Assembly: GCF_037893015.1 (NCBI RefSeq)
Contig: NC_133666.1
Span: 2,819,467 to 2,883,466, forward strand
DNA: 64,000 bases
Direction of reading: 5' to 3'
Origin: Macrotis lagotis
Lineage: Eukaryota > Chordata > Mammalia > Peramelemorphia > Peramelidae
The position numbers and the translations under genes were made by a program. Shown here one piece after another: positions 46,607-60,291 of this stretch (position 1 is its first letter; each line of letters starts with the position of its first letter). The notes under the pieces are model-generated. The model searched no databases. It was not told the DNA's origin and was given only the letters and a program-made list of their open reading frames with translations.

Positions 46607-47562
46607 AAAAACTCCTTAAATTCGTTACATGTAATTTTTGGATTACCTTACATAGAAGATCAGATCGTATAGTTATCTAATTGAAGAAATAATAAAAAAT
46701 GAACATTCACATAGCAATTGCCAAAGATTTTATAGCCATATGACCTAAAATAGGAGTCTCCGTTTTCTCTTTACATCATAAACTCAACTATATTTCTTTG
46801 TTGAGCATATAAATTGCTCAGTGTCAAAATGCCAAATATTAGGTAGCTCTGATGGGGTAAATAATCATTTGGTATTGGAGCTTATGCTTGAGAGAGGCCT
46901 TGAGATATGGAAATACAAACCTGGGAAAAATTCATAAGACACAAGTTTGAGAAAACTCCTTCTTACCCATTTAGCTCTGCACAGTTGAAGATGCCTTTCT
47001 TTAAGTTCCTGCCTCATTCCCAGAATGGCCTCTCAATGACAATTGCCTCCTCCCCTTTGGTCTTACCTGTAACTCATCCACCCTTAGGTCACTCCCCCAA
47101 CCTTTTCCCCTGAGAAAGCAGCTGATCAAAGACCCTAACATCTGGCCATCTGTTAATTAAGGGAGGGGGGGAGATTCTTCTACCCCAACTCATCCTGTTC
47201 TCCTTAAGACAGATTTTCAGCTTGACCTGTGCTCTCACATCACTCCTGATCTGAATACTATCAAATAATTCAAACTTGGCTTCAGGAGATCCTGTGCTTG
47301 TTCTTGTGTCTTCTCTCAGGACTGGACACCAAACTAGGCTTCTGGATCCTTCAGGCAAGAGGTTTTAGCCTCCCTTGTGCAAGGATCAAGACCCCCCAAC
47401 AGTTAGATTTTTGTTCCCTTTAGGACAAAATTTTGTATTAAACTAAATCTTATAGATTATTAAACTAAAACTCATAGTCCTTAATTCTTGATACATATAT
47501 TCCTCTCTTCTTTAGGAGAAGAGTTTGAAAAATCTCTCTGTTACCAAACTATTTGCAAACTT

Positions 47563-47610
<48 letters not shown>

Positions 47611-47730
47611 GATCACAGACTGATCCCCAAAACCTTTTCTTTCTGTAGTTTCCTACTGAAGTTAAACCATTCCATTCTTTTAATGCTCTAGCATGGACTA
47701 GGCCCTGAAATTGTAAACTCAGATGATAAT
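46607..47730. repeat. Duplicated segment C (counterpart of 32760-33180)
   Basis: Ends align with segment A: 'cataatcaaaattatatatt' / 'ttcaaaacttaaa' near 46430-46460 with 32805-32850, and 'atacatatattcctctctt' at 47490 with 33050. A stretch at about 46870-47405 has no counterpart in A and ends 'gaccccccaaca'; it may be an LTR-like insertion but is not identified. Confidence 0.6.
47565..47607. repeat. (ATT)n microsatellite
   Basis: About 14 ATT units. Confidence 0.97.
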
Positions 47731-47745
47731 CTACAACTAATTCTC
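47731..47745. repeat. Target-site duplication of UBE2D1 retrocopy (right copy at 49082-49096)
   Basis: ctacaactaattctc, exact 15 bp at both ends of the retrocopy. Confidence 0.97.
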
Positions 47746-49094
<1,349 letters not shown>

Positions 49095-49096
49095 TC

Positions 49097-51900
49097 AATT
49101 TCACATTAGTCTTTTGAAAACCCAAACGAATAAAAGAAGAATTCCGTATTTTGGACCATTTGTTTTAGTGAGCCTCAGACGAGGATCAACTAAAATTGCG
49201 CCTGGATTTCCCTACATACAGAGCCTCTGTCTTAGCCTTCTGGGTTGCACTTTTCCCAGGCATTCACTGTTTCTGGGGTTTATTGTTTTCCAGACAATTC
49301 GCTGCTAGAGATTTTACATAAATAGCAGTCTAGTACTTTATGTTTTTCCTGTTTAGAATTTGAGGCCACTTCTTGCTTCAGTTTCGAAATCTAGGCAATG
49401 GGGTCAAACCAGTTCCTATTAGCGCCCTCTGCTCATTGATTAAATCGTTTTGTATTCATACACAAGATTCCATTCTTCTAGGATTACATCTTTTCTGAAT
49501 GGGGCCAAGAGATTCTGAAAGGGGTTCTATGACAACTGTGATATAGATAGAAAAGCTTTCATTTTTAATGTAGTAATCTTCGAGAAAAGCAATACGATTA
49601 AACTGTTTCTATTTGAGAACTAAGATATATGTGACTGACTTCCAAAGGTTTTCTCTTGAGAACAAGGACAAAAGCCCAAGTCAATACAGTGGTCCTAGGT
49701 GACATATTTTAAATTGATCCAGGAAGTAACAGAGAACAAGACTGAAAGAAGTAGAGCAAAGTACTAAACATCCTTCAGGTCCATTTGAAGATCCACAGGT
49801 ACCTAGTCCCTCAAAGGGCCCTCTAAACAAGCTTTGATTACTTTTTAAGAACTGTCTATAAAGTCTCCAATTGGATGAAGGACTCCTATAGAAGGGCTAC
49901 TTTTACAGTTAGGTCCTCAGGCATTCTTTTTAAGATTTTTCTTTTAGTTCATAAATTGTACATCACATCTGGGAGTCAGTCAAGGTTGAAAGGACCAATA
50001 ACTGGGGAACATGAAAATGACTCCAACTTTTCAAATTGAGTTAACCCAGATAATCCAGTCTGCATTCTTCCTAAAGCCCTGAAGTTCATAAGGTTAATTC
50101 CATAAGACTTGCACTGGTTTTTACCCCATGAACTCCTTACCAGAAGGCCAATGTAGTTAGGTTTTGATGGGCATTACTAATTGTATCAAGACCAGCAGGT
50201 TTGTAGCACAAGGGACCCTCCACAGGTGGCTTGGAACATGGCAAATGAATCTACTAGAAAAAACAACCTTAGATGAAATGGCCCATTCCAGGTACTAGCA
50301 ACAATTAACAGCCTACTCAAAGACAATAAGATGTTGATACAGGAATGTCTGTTTATAAGTTTAAGTAGAACAATCTGGACAATTTGTGGACAGACCCCTT
50401 TGTTACAGAACTTTTATGGGAAAAATTATTTAAATCTGATATTCTTTAATTTGGAATTAAAATTTCTGATCAAAATTGGTTCTCTTAGTCCCTAGTTGAG
50501 GTCTGTAGGTCTGGAATGTAGAATTTTATTATGGCCAAATATTATTACAAAGGATACAGGCCAAAATTAGTAAGAAAACCAGTAAGCACCCTGAAGATAG
50601 GCCATATGAAGTGAGAGAGAGAGAGAGAGAGAGAGAGAGGAGGGCAGGCAGCCATGGGGCTTGGTTTAACCAGGCCACATGGTGAGGCCCACAGTGTTCC
50701 ACATGGATTAAGGAAGAGTGAGAGAAAGCCTCATGCTTCTGGATGGGAAGCTGGAAGAAGCAAGCAGGTCAAAGGGTCATTGTTTCCTGTTATGTACCCC
50801 TCTATGGTAGGCTGGACCAAAGGTGGTGCTCGGGAGTTGTCCTACACCTAGGACCAGGGATCTTCCAATGGCAATCTATGTACTGGTCCTTCCTATCCCA
50901 AGGTGCTAGATCCTCCAAGTTTAATACATCATTTCCTGTCATGCCAGTGTCCAGGCCAAAGTCAAAGTGAAAGGAAAAATGGGGACAAAATACAAACAAC
51001 AGTGTCCAGCGAGGCAGGATCTCAAGAGGAGGAACCTCCACCCATTTAACAGATTTTGCTTCTGCTACATTCATAATTCTCTACATTAAATAGAGACCTT
51101 AAGGCGGGCACTGATTCTCTGTCTCAGCAACCTATTTTCTCTGTTTGATATATATACTTGTAAACTTGAGTTTTTACAGCTGTGGAAAGGCAATGAGCTA
51201 AATGTGCTCAATTTAGTGGGAATTGATCTTTTCGCCAGAACAGGATACAATGATCTTCCTTCTCTCCTAATTCATATCACCTTTATATAATAGAACAGAC
51301 TTTGTAAAACAGTACATAGAAGTTATAAGTTAAGATTTGTGACACCTCTATGTGAGATGTGTCACCTGATTTGTTTATCAACATGTTATGCTGCCAAAAT
51401 GTTATGGTTCGTTGCTTAAATCCTATAAATACCGATTGTTCATTTACTTCTGTGTTGGTATTTGTGAGGGTGCCATCCATCCATGGGTTTTGGGTAAAAT
51501 CCTAGAAATGCAAACTTCATTTATAAAATGAACTTGGTTATTCCAGCTTTAGCCCAAGAAAATTATGGTTAACACAATATTTTTCAGAAGCAGATGACTT
51601 TATGAAATAGGAAACTAAAGCCAAGGCAACAGAAGAAGAAACCTAGTTTCTAAATGGACATTAAGATGCATTCTCTGTTCCTTTTTATTCCCTGAATTAT
51701 GTTTATTGGCCATTATCTCTCAGTCTCTTGTTTTTTGAAATTATTATGACCTTTGAATCTTACTAAGAAATTTTATTTTAACTATTATTCCTTTTTCTTT
51801 TCTTATTCCTTCTCAGATTTACTGTAATATCATTGATTTTATTCATGTTTGAGACTTTATTTTTTAAGAGAATGTTCTGAATTTTGTATGATTTGTTAGC
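49097..51900. other. Unassigned 2.8-kb stretch with a short (GA)n
   Basis: No gene or SINE for 2.8 kb, the longest repeat-poor stretch here. Has a GA array at 50608-50640. A TATA-like 'cctataaatacc' lies at about 51421 with no recognised transcript. Confidence 0.4.
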
Positions 51901-51921
51901 CACTTATTTTTGTTTCTTTTT

Positions 51922-52079
51922 TTTTTTTTTAGGTTTTTTTTTTTTTTGCAAGGCAAATGGGGTTAAGTGGCTTGCCCAAGGCCACACAGCTAGGTAATTA
52001 AGTGTCTGAGACCGGATTTGAAGCCAGGTACTCCTGACTCCAAGGCCAGTGCTTTATCCACTACGCCACCTAGCCGCCC
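51922..52079 (-). mobile_element. tRNA/CORE-type SINE with 16-bp TSD
   Basis: Antisense copy with a long T-run, flanked by cttatttttgtttctt (51903-51918 and 52080-52095). Confidence 0.94.
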
Positions 52080-52454
52080 CTTATTTTTGTTTCTTAACCA
52101 CTCTAATCTTCTTTGGCCTAAGTGGTCTAACTCATAGGACAAAGCCTGACTTACCGTAATGTGCATCATTCAATGAGTTTAGATGGCCCCAGATAATGGT
52201 TTTCTCTAGGAATGAAGTCAGGAATATTGACAGTGGATTTGGGGGAAGACATAACTGGCTCCATTTGGTTTTGTATTCACCATTTTCCTGTGTGTGACCC
52301 TTGCCTGAACTGCAGGACCATCTGCACTGGCTGGATACCTTTGATGTCTTCTTTGCTCCATAAATTGGTACAGAAAGTAAATTGCTTTTTAGAAGAAAGA
52401 TTTCAACAGCCTAAGGAGTGTTCCTCTCCTTTATCTAGTGTGCCTGGTGAGTTG

Positions 52455-52650
52455 TTGTTTTGTGGTGGTCCTTCATAATTGAAGAAGACCATGACGTCAA
52501 ATCATGGCATAACTTGCACATTACATTTATTTAAGTGAGAGGAGTGTGGTGCAAAGATATCCTTCTCATTGCCTTTTCCAGAACCATTTCACCCCATGAC
52601 TTGAATTGATAGAAACCAAGACTTCTGGTCTGAATGCAGTGGGAGTCTTG
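52455..52650 (-). mobile_element. SINE with RTE-like 3' tail (diverged)
   Basis: Minus-strand end 'gtcatggtcttcttcaatta' then 'tgaaggaccaccac', as in the other three copies. The upstream part is poorly conserved. Confidence 0.6.
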
Positions 52651-53570
52651 GCCTTATGAGTATGGTTCCTTTCCGTATCAGTGAGGCTCCATGTTACTCT
52701 ACCAACACCAGGTAAAAGCATCAGTGTGTGATTTTCTGGTAATAAATTGTTCTGGAGAACTTGGTATAGCCAAACCTGTCTCATGATGATGTAATCGTCA
52801 ATATGATCTTTTTTCCCCTCTCTGATCTGCAATATACTCCCCCAGAATTGAAAGTTTGGTTTCTCAGAAGTTGCCAGTGGGTCGCAGAAATAACACCACC
52901 AATTGTTAATAGTTAAACAATACAGTGGTATTTGGTTGTCTTTAGAGTGCAGAACTACTAAGAAGGCTCCATCCCTTCTTACTCTCTTATAGCTAATGGT
53001 AGTCATTTTCCCATAAGAAGCCCCTTTTACACAGATTAAATATAACTAGTTCCCATGATAGCGCCATTTTTAAGTACTACATGGATAACTAGAACGTTGC
53101 CATTTTGAAGAGAAGTCCTGATTTTTATAAAAAAATGTAAATACTGCCTAGGGGAGGCAACACCATAAGCCTTTTCAATTCAGTTCAGCGCGAATTTGAT
53201 TCTCAGAGTTCTTCAGACATGATAGCTGGCTAAACACTCCGCCATGAGAGAATGAGCTAAGTTCAGTGGGAAGAAGGGAAGGGAAAGTGGAACACGATGC
53301 ACTCACTGCCTGGGGACGACAAGCCTGGTTTGCAAACCCTGGGCTCCAGGAGTACATTAGAGGAGTAAGGGGAAAAAAGTCTAATAGCCAAGAAAAAATC
53401 TTGACCTTTTAGAGCTAGTATAAAGAGAAGAGGAGGGCAAACCTGATCTAATTTTCCATATTCTCACGAATCTTCTGGGCCTGTTCTTGTTTCTGATACC
53501 TTTGGATTTTGAAGTCATATTAGAAGCAATTTGAAGATTTGTTGTTACTATTTTTTTTTCATTCAAATTG
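52651..53570. other. Unassigned sequence
   Basis: The minus-strand frame 53006-52566 (146 codons) begins with a stretch resembling nothing I can assign securely, and its lower part overlaps the SINE. Not called. Confidence 0.35.
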
Positions 53571-53686
53571 TGGATACAATCCTTGGGTCTCTGTCCTGGG
53601 CTTTCTACTTTTCTCCCTCAATATTATTTCACCTGGTGGTCTCATCAATTCCCATGGGTTTAATTTATCATCTCTATGCTGATGAT

Positions 53687-53824
53687 TTTTTTTTTTTTTG
53701 GTAAGGCAATGACTTTTCCAAGGTCGCACAGCTAAGTAAATATTAAATGTCTGAGACTGGATTTGATCTCAGGTCCTCCTGACTCCAGGTCTGGTGTTCT
53801 ATCCACTGTGCCACCTAGCTGCCC
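53687..53824 (-). mobile_element. tRNA/CORE-type SINE nested in L2
   Basis: Antisense copy sitting in the L2 YADD-region codons; tatgctgat occurs on both sides. Confidence 0.92.
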
Positions 53825-53899
53825 CATATGCTGATAAGTCTAAAATTTACTTATGCAACCCTAACTTTTCTCTCTCCTCCAATCTTGCATCTCCAACTG

Positions 53900-54148
53900 C
53901 CTGTTGTTAAGTTATTTTTCAGTTGTGTCCAACTCTCCATCACCCCATTTGAGGTTTTCCTGGCACAGACCAGAGTGGCTTGCTATTTCCTTCTACAATT
54001 CATTTTACAGATGAGGAAACTGAGGCAAACAGGGTGAAGTGACTTGGCCAAGGTCACACAATTACTTAAGTGTCTAAGGCCAGATTTGAACTTAGGAAGA
54101 TGAGTATTCCCGATTCCAGGCCCAGTACTCTATGCACTGCTCCACCCA
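53900..54148 (-). mobile_element. Longer marsupial SINE ('aaatgagctggagaag' type)
   Basis: Antisense copy with 'cagttgtgtccaactctcca', 'cattttacagatgaggaaac', 'caaggtcacacaattactt' and a degraded head near 54148. Confidence 0.85.
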
Positions 54149-54235
54149 AACAAGATGCTCATAAACATCTTAAACTCAGAATATACAAAACTCGAGTCCT
54201 TATCTTTCCCTTAAACCTTCGCCTCCTAACTTGAG

Positions 54236-55085
54236 GACAGTCAATGAAAAGTCATGGAATCAGGTCAGAAAGTCTGTGGAGTGGAGTCAAGTGTGGAGTG
54301 GAAGTCCAATGTTGGAAAGGAAGAGGTGAGGTTGTGAAAGTCTTTAAATGCCAAACAGAGCATTTTATATTGGATCCTAGAAATGATAGGAAGCCATTGG
54401 AGTTGATTGATTGAGTAGGGTTGTCAGACTAGGAAAATCACTTTAGAGGCTGAGTGGAAATGTGTTGAAGTGGACAGAGACTTGAGACAAGAAAATCGAC
54501 CAGGAGGCAGCTGCAGTGGGCCCAATGTAAGAGGATAATTGTCTTTTGCAAGGTGGCAGTTGTATAAATGGAATGAAAAGGATGTATGCTAGAAATGTTG
54601 TGAATTTGGAAATGACAAGTTTTGGCAATGGATTAGATATGTTGGGTGAGTGTGAGGAATCAAGGATGGACACTGAGACTGTGAACTTGGGTGACTGGGA
54701 GAATGCAGGTACCCTCAACAGTAATAGGGAAGTTTGGAAGTGGGGGGGTATATGGGGAAATACTAATGAATTCTGTTTTGGACATATTGTTTAAGATATT
54801 TCATATTAAGTTTACGAGATGGTCCAGATGTCTGATAGACATTTGAAAATGTGAGACTGGAGAGAATAGAGCTGGATTAATAAATTTGAGAATCTTCAGC
54901 ATAGAGATAGTCATTAAGTTCTTTGGAGTTGATGAGATCTCCAAATAAAGAAGTCTACAGGGAGAAGAGAAGAGGCCCCAGGACTGAATCTTGAGGGATA
55001 CATAGAATTAGGGGGCATGGTCTGGGTGAGAATCTGACAAAGGAGACTGGGAGGTAGAATGGTAAGAGAATGATCCTCTGCGTTC
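54236..55085 (-). mobile_element. L2 LINE RT fragment
   Basis: Minus-strand translation: IPQDSVLGPLLFSL (about 55000-54960), DLINSKELNDYLYAEDSQIY (54940-54883; the catalytic YADD is read as YAED), then LNMSKTE-like and LPYY-VEGT-like segments. Several stops. Opposite in orientation to the L2 piece just before it. Confidence 0.8.
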
Positions 55086-55429
55086 AAAATTGCAGACGAG
55101 TCAAGGAAAATGAAGACTGAGAAAATGCCACTGGATAAGAAATCACTGGAAACTTTGGAGAGAATAGTTTCAGTGGAATGATGAGGTTAAAAGCCATTTG
55201 GAGAGGGTGGGAGAAGAGATCAACTTCTGGGAGTCAAGATGGCAGACCAAGCAGTAAATTGCTGTGACTCTCTCATATTTACCTCCAAACAACCATAAAA
55301 TAACACTGCAAAACAAGTCCTGGAATAGCAGAACCAGCAAGAAGATGGGTGAAACAATCTTTGGTCCCAAGAAACCAGGAAGATCAGCAAGAAAGGTCTA
55401 TCTCACTCAGGTAAAAGAAGAGGCCAAAA

Positions 55430-56040
55430 GAATTGGAAATTGAGGGGATGCCCATCCATTGAAGAATGACTGAATAAGTTATGGTCTATGAATGTTATGG
55501 AATACTATTGTCCTATAAGAAATCATGAATGTTCAGACTCTAGAGAAGTGCAGAATGAATTACAAGAACTGATGTTGAGTGAAGGGAGCAGAACCAAAAG
55601 AACACTGTATACATGCACATCACTGTGAGATGGATGCAGCTCCTCTCATCAGTTCAGAGAGCTAGGACAACCATATTAGACCAGCTATAGACAATGTTGG
55701 CCCCATCCAGAGGAAGAAAAACCAAACAAACCAAAAAACCCCTAATCTGAGTGAACACCACATTCACTTGTTAAAAATTTCTCTTCTGTTTTTCTTTCCT
55801 ATCTCATGGTTTACTTTCTTTTCCCTTAATTCCAATTCCTCATATTCAAAATGACATCTGTAAACATGCTAAACACAAATGTGTAGGTCCCGACTATTTG
55901 CCACTGAGGAGAGGGGGGTGGGGAGGGAGGATGAAAGGAAATTATGTAACTTAAAATATAAACATGCATGTAGGTGAAGGTTGAAAAACTTTCATAACAT
56001 GTAATTGGAAAAATAAAATAAAATATCAATTAAAAAAAAA
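55430..56040 (+). mobile_element. LINE-1 3' end
   Basis: ORF2 end ('ggaaattgaggggatgccca', 'ctatgaatgttatggaatac', 'gatgttgagtgaaggg'), then a 3' UTR with the G-rich tract at 55903-55930 and an A-rich tail. Resembles the L1 at 44040-46375. Confidence 0.88.
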
Positions 56041-56044
56041 AGAG

Positions 56045-56480
56045 AGAAACATACCAGGATAGGAAGTGTCCAAGTAAGCCAGCAGCAAGCCTTACCTCAT
56101 TAAACCAGCAGGAGATCTTGAACCTTAGTGGGGTGCCTATACCAGGACCTCCCACGTGCCTTAGCCTAGCCAAGATAACTGTCAACTCCAGCTCCAAGAG
56201 TCAGGCATCCTCCAATGACTAGAACTCCACATGTTTTAGTATAGTCAACTCTTCTGGTGCCTAATCCAACCTATAGCAGCTACTAGCATTGGTTCCACCA
56301 TGCTTCAATGTAGCCCTGAAGAAACTCAGAAACATCCCATTAGACTTAGTATATGCCAGATACCAGCACTAGGATACTGGCTCAGCACCAGGTAAGCTGC
56401 CAGACCCCCTACAGCCTCCAACAGTGCCAGCTACCCCCACCCACCCTCTCAGTGCAGCACCAGACTCAAGGGTCTTCCAG
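56045..56480. other. Unassigned sequence
   Basis: No recognised gene or repeat. Confidence 0.35.
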
Positions 56481-56484
56481 GGAC

Positions 56485-58170
56485 TTCATGGCAACATCAG
56501 TGCAGCAGCATCTTCACAAACCTTCATGACTGATGGTATCAAAGGCCTTGACCAGATCTATGAATGTTGTGTACAGACCTCTGTACTGTTCCTGGCATTT
56601 TTACCTGGAGTTGTTGGGCAGAGAAGCCACATTGACTATTCCTCAACCTTTTCTGAAGCTACACCAGCTCTCAGGGAGGTGACCAACTTTCAGGTGAAGG
56701 ACCAGTCTGTTGAGAAGGACTCTGGCAAGTCTTACCAGCAAAGACTAAAAGAGAAATACCCCTGTGATTGTCCCAGGACAATCTATTCCCTTTGCCTTTA
56801 TAGAGATGAACACTGGAGGCATCCTTTAACTCTTGGGGGATAACCTCCTCTTGTCATATAACCTGGAAAATTTCAGTCAATTTTGGAATGAGCAATGCCC
56901 TCCCTGCACCTTGTAGATCTCAGCTGGAATAGAATTGGCACCAGGTGCTTTGCCACAGGGGAGGAACCTAATGGCATTCAAAACTCTCTTCTTCAGTTGA
57001 AAATACAGCTAGGGATGAATTGACTTCAACCAGAGATATATGCTCAGTGGTTTCAGCATTGATTGATGATGAGCTGTTGAGAACATCATGAAGGTATTTA
57101 GCCCATCTCTCAGGATTATGTTCTTATGACTAGGGTGATTCCATCAGCACTAAGTAGTTGAGATATGCAGCACAGGTTTTTGGCCCATAAATAGCCTTCA
57201 GGGAGTCATAAAAGTGCTTTGGATTGTTACTATTGGCATAAAACTGACTTTCATTTGCCTTCTTCCTGAGCCAAGAGTTCTGCATCTCTCTAAGCTTCAC
57301 TTGTATTTCACTTCTGATGGAATTAAATGCTGTCTTAAAGACAGATGAACTATCTTGCTGATAAACCCTTTGGAGTTCTTTGGGTTTATTTAGTAGCTTC
57401 TTAATTTCCCTAACATTCTTTGTTTTTTAGGCTTTTGCAAGGCAAATGGGGTTAAGTGGCTTGCCCAAGGCCACACAGCTAGGTAATTGTTAAGTGTCTG
57501 AGGCTGGATTTGAACTCAGATACTCCTGACTCCAGGGCCGGTGCTCTATCCACTGTGCCAATGTTAGTAAGTGTTTGAGGCTCTTGTCAAATCAATCCTG
57601 ATGTTTCTGAATGTTTTGACCCAGATGAACAAAAGAAGTGCTTCACTGTTTTTACTCCACTGTTGCCAACAGTGTGTTGGCCCAGCTTTCCCTCCAAGTT
57701 AGTAATAAACTGTTCTTACAAGGACAATTGCTCTATTCTGTTGACATAAAGTTGTCTTGACTTGGGACTGCCACTTATGCTGAATGAGAGTGCTTATTTT
57801 GGAGAGGATAAGTCTATGATCAGTCCATCACCACAGCAAGCATCATCTTCATTATTTTCACATCCTGGATGTCTCTTCTCCTTACAATTACATAGTCTAT
57901 TAAATGTTACTGTTTACTCTGAGGGTGCATCCAGGCAGTTTTATTGTGTTTAGATAGATGGCAAATGTTGGTGATGAAAATATCATGAGATGCACGTCTT
58001 CAGTAGTAAGTGACAGTTGCTGTTGTTTCTGACTCCATTCCTCCCAAGGACTCTTGCTATATCTGATAATCTGTATATACTCTGTGTTAGTCACCCAGAA
58101 TTATAAACTTGTCCTCTTTCAGCATATTGATGATGAGGTCTCCAGGTCTTCCTTTTTGTGTGCAACTACA
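56485..58170 (-). mobile_element. RTE-clade LINE, EN/RT fragment
   Basis: Minus strand: endonuclease end around 58160-57700 and reverse-transcriptase N-terminal half to 56485. The DLVKAFDTISHEG-equivalent is at 56565-56530 and the GADSIPAEI-equivalent at 56955-56920. Lacks the catalytic RT box and 3' end. Colinear with 14870-16450 in the copy at 13.6-16.8 kb. Broken. Confidence 0.85.
57424..57561 (-). mobile_element. tRNA/CORE-type SINE nested in RTE
   Basis: Antisense copy ending at 'gtgctctatccactgtgcca'. Its position in the RTE differs from those of the SINEs at 5421 and 15417, so the three are independent. Confidence 0.9.
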
Positions 58171-58501
58171 GAGTGGGGTCCCCACCTGCCACAGTAAGCA
58201 CACCAAGGTTGGGTGAAGCAGACAGTTTTTAGGGCACCTTTTCTAACGCCTTCCTCACCCCACGAGGTGAGCAGTTCCGTCTTTCAAAAAGGCTGCTCTG
58301 ATATCCAGAGGGTCTGCCAAATTCCACTGCCATTTTTAGTTCAGTGAGAAGGTAACCCTTTGCGCAAACAAAATCACTGTAACCAAGATGAAAAGAAATT
58401 TAGTAAACTGGGAAACAATCTTTACAACTAATATTTCTGACAAAGTACTCATTTCTAAAATATACAGAGAACTGAGTGAATTTTTTTAAAAAGCCATTCC
58501 C

Positions 58502-58650
58502 GGGGCGGCTAGGTGGCACAGTGGATAGAGCACCGACCCTGGAGTCAGGAGTACCTGAGTCCAAATCCAGCCTCAGACACTTACTAATTACCTAGCTGTG
58601 TGGCCTTGGGCAAATCACTTAACCCCATTTGCCTTGCAAAACCTAAAAAA
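58502..58650 (+). mobile_element. tRNA/CORE-type SINE nested in L1
   Basis: Sense, near consensus; flanked by aagccattccc (about 58491-58501 and 58654-58664). Confidence 0.95.
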
Positions 58651-59383
58651 AATAAGCCATTCCCCAATTGACAAATGGTCAAAGGATATGCAAAGGCAAT
58701 TTACAGATGAGGAGATCAAAGCAATCCATAGTCACATGAAAAATTGCTCTAAATCATTAATTATTAGAGAAATGCAAATTAAAGCTTCTCTGAGGTACCA
58801 CCTCACACCTCTCAGACTGGCCAATATGAACAGAAAGGATAATGATCATTGTTGGAAGGGTTGTGGGAAATCTGGGACATTATTACACTGTTGGTGGAGC
58901 TGTGAACTCATCCAACCTTCCTGGAGAGAAATTTGGGATTACGTCCAAAGGGCAACAAAAATGTGCATCCCCTTTGATCCAGCAATATACCACTACCGGG
59001 TCTATACTCTGAAGAGATGATGAAAAAGGGTAAAAACATCACTTGTACAAAAATATTCATAGCAGCCCTGTTTGTGGTGGCAAAGAATTGGAAATCAAGT
59101 CAATGTCCTTCCATTGGGGAATGGCTTAGCAAACTGTGGTATATGGAACACTATTGTTCTATTAGAAACCAGGAGGGATGGGAATTCAGGGAAGCCTGGA
59201 GGGACTTGCATGAACTGATGCTGAGCGAGATCAGCAGAACCAGAAAAACACTGTACACCCTAACAGCAACATGGAGGTGATGATCAACCTTACTAGACTT
59301 GCTCATTCCATCAGTGCAACAATCAGGGACAATTTGGGGCTGTCTGCGATGGAGACATCTGTATTCAGAGAAAGAATTGAGTT

Positions 59384-59540
59384 TGGGGCTGCTAGGTGGC
59401 GTAGTGGATAGAGCACCAGCCCTGGAGTCAGGAGGACCTGAGTTCAAATCCGACCTCCGACACTTAATAATTACCTAGCTCTGTGGCCTTGGGCAAGCCA
59501 CTTAACCCCATTGCCTTGCAAAAACTTAAAAAAAAAGAAA
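59384..59540 (+). mobile_element. tRNA/CORE-type SINE nested in L1 3' UTR
   Basis: Sense, near consensus; aaagaattg on both sides (about 59374 and 59547). Confidence 0.94.
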
Positions 59541-60291
59541 GAAAAAAAAGAATTGTGGAGTTTGAACAAAGACCAAGGACTATTAACTTTAAGAAAAAAA
59601 CAACTGCTATCTTATTGTCTAATCTTGCTATCTCTTAGACTTTATGTTTCTTCTTTAAAGATCTGATTTCTCTCTCATCACATTCAGTTTGGATCAACGT
59701 ATACCATGGAAACAATGTAAAGAATGACAAAATGCCTTCTGTGGGGGGGTGGGGGGGGAGGGAAGTACGATCAGGGGAAAACTCAAAAAAGAGAAGGTAA
59801 CCCTATGGCCTGAACCACCTATGTGCAGGGTTGTGACTACAGCTCCTCATATATCCATCTGCTGCTTTGATACTTGCCTGTAACCACAGGTCTTTGAGGT
59901 AGATAAAAATGGTAAAATGTAATGGGTAATAGGCTTTGATTCATGCCTAAATTGTATTTAAGGGGGACAAAGTTGTGCAAAGTCTTCAAACTCAGTCTCT
60001 TCCAGAGTAATTGAAGTCCAGTGGGCAAGACAAAAGTCAGAGAGGTGATGCTCAGGATACAGTAGATGATGGATGTCCTTGGCATCTTCAATGTCTCACC
60101 AAACTAAGCACTCCACAGTGCCTGTTTCTACTGCCTTCATTCACTTTTACCCTGTTCCATCAGGGAAGTCTTCATATGCTTGGGGTAGACATCCTCCTGA
60201 TTCTCACATGGGTCTGAGGCCCATTGGTTACCCTCAACCTGGTTAAACCCATCTGCCAAAATTGTTTACCAGAATACGGCTACCATGTATG

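Larger units (their letters stand above)
53578..54235 (+). mobile_element. L2 LINE RT fragment, split by two SINEs
   Basis: 'tgtcctgggctttctacttt' (SVLGFLLFS), then 'ctcatcaattcccatgggtt' and 'tatgctgatgat' (YADD-type box). The box is cut by a SINE and resumes at 53826 as 'atatgctgataagtctaaaa'. A further L2-like piece lies at 54150-54235 after the second SINE. Confidence 0.65.
58375..59790 (+). mobile_element. LINE-1 3' part with two nested SINEs
   Basis: ORF2 C-terminus: ASLRYHLTPLRLANMNRKDN, DHCWKGCGKSGTLLHCWWSC, IQPSWREIWDYVQRA (58780-58960), then KIFIAALFVVAKNWKSSQCP (59050-59100) and LHELMLSEISRTRKTLYTLT (59205-59265). A 3' UTR with a G-run (59744-59758) follows. The best-preserved ORF2 C-terminus in the window, but 5'-truncated and frameshifted near 59005. 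Confidence 0.93.

Noticed and set aside
46870-47405. LTR fossil in segment C
   Set aside because: It is an insertion relative to segment A and ends in ...aaca, but no matching second LTR or family recognition supports the call.
51410-51440. TATA-like box 'cctataaatacc'
   Set aside because: A single match in AT-rich DNA with no downstream exon or conserved partner motif.
52566-53006. 146-codon minus-strand frame whose start (RVRRDGAFLV) faintly recalls an SH2 domain
   Set aside because: Similarity covers about ten residues only, the rest of the domain is absent, and the 3' part runs into a SINE.
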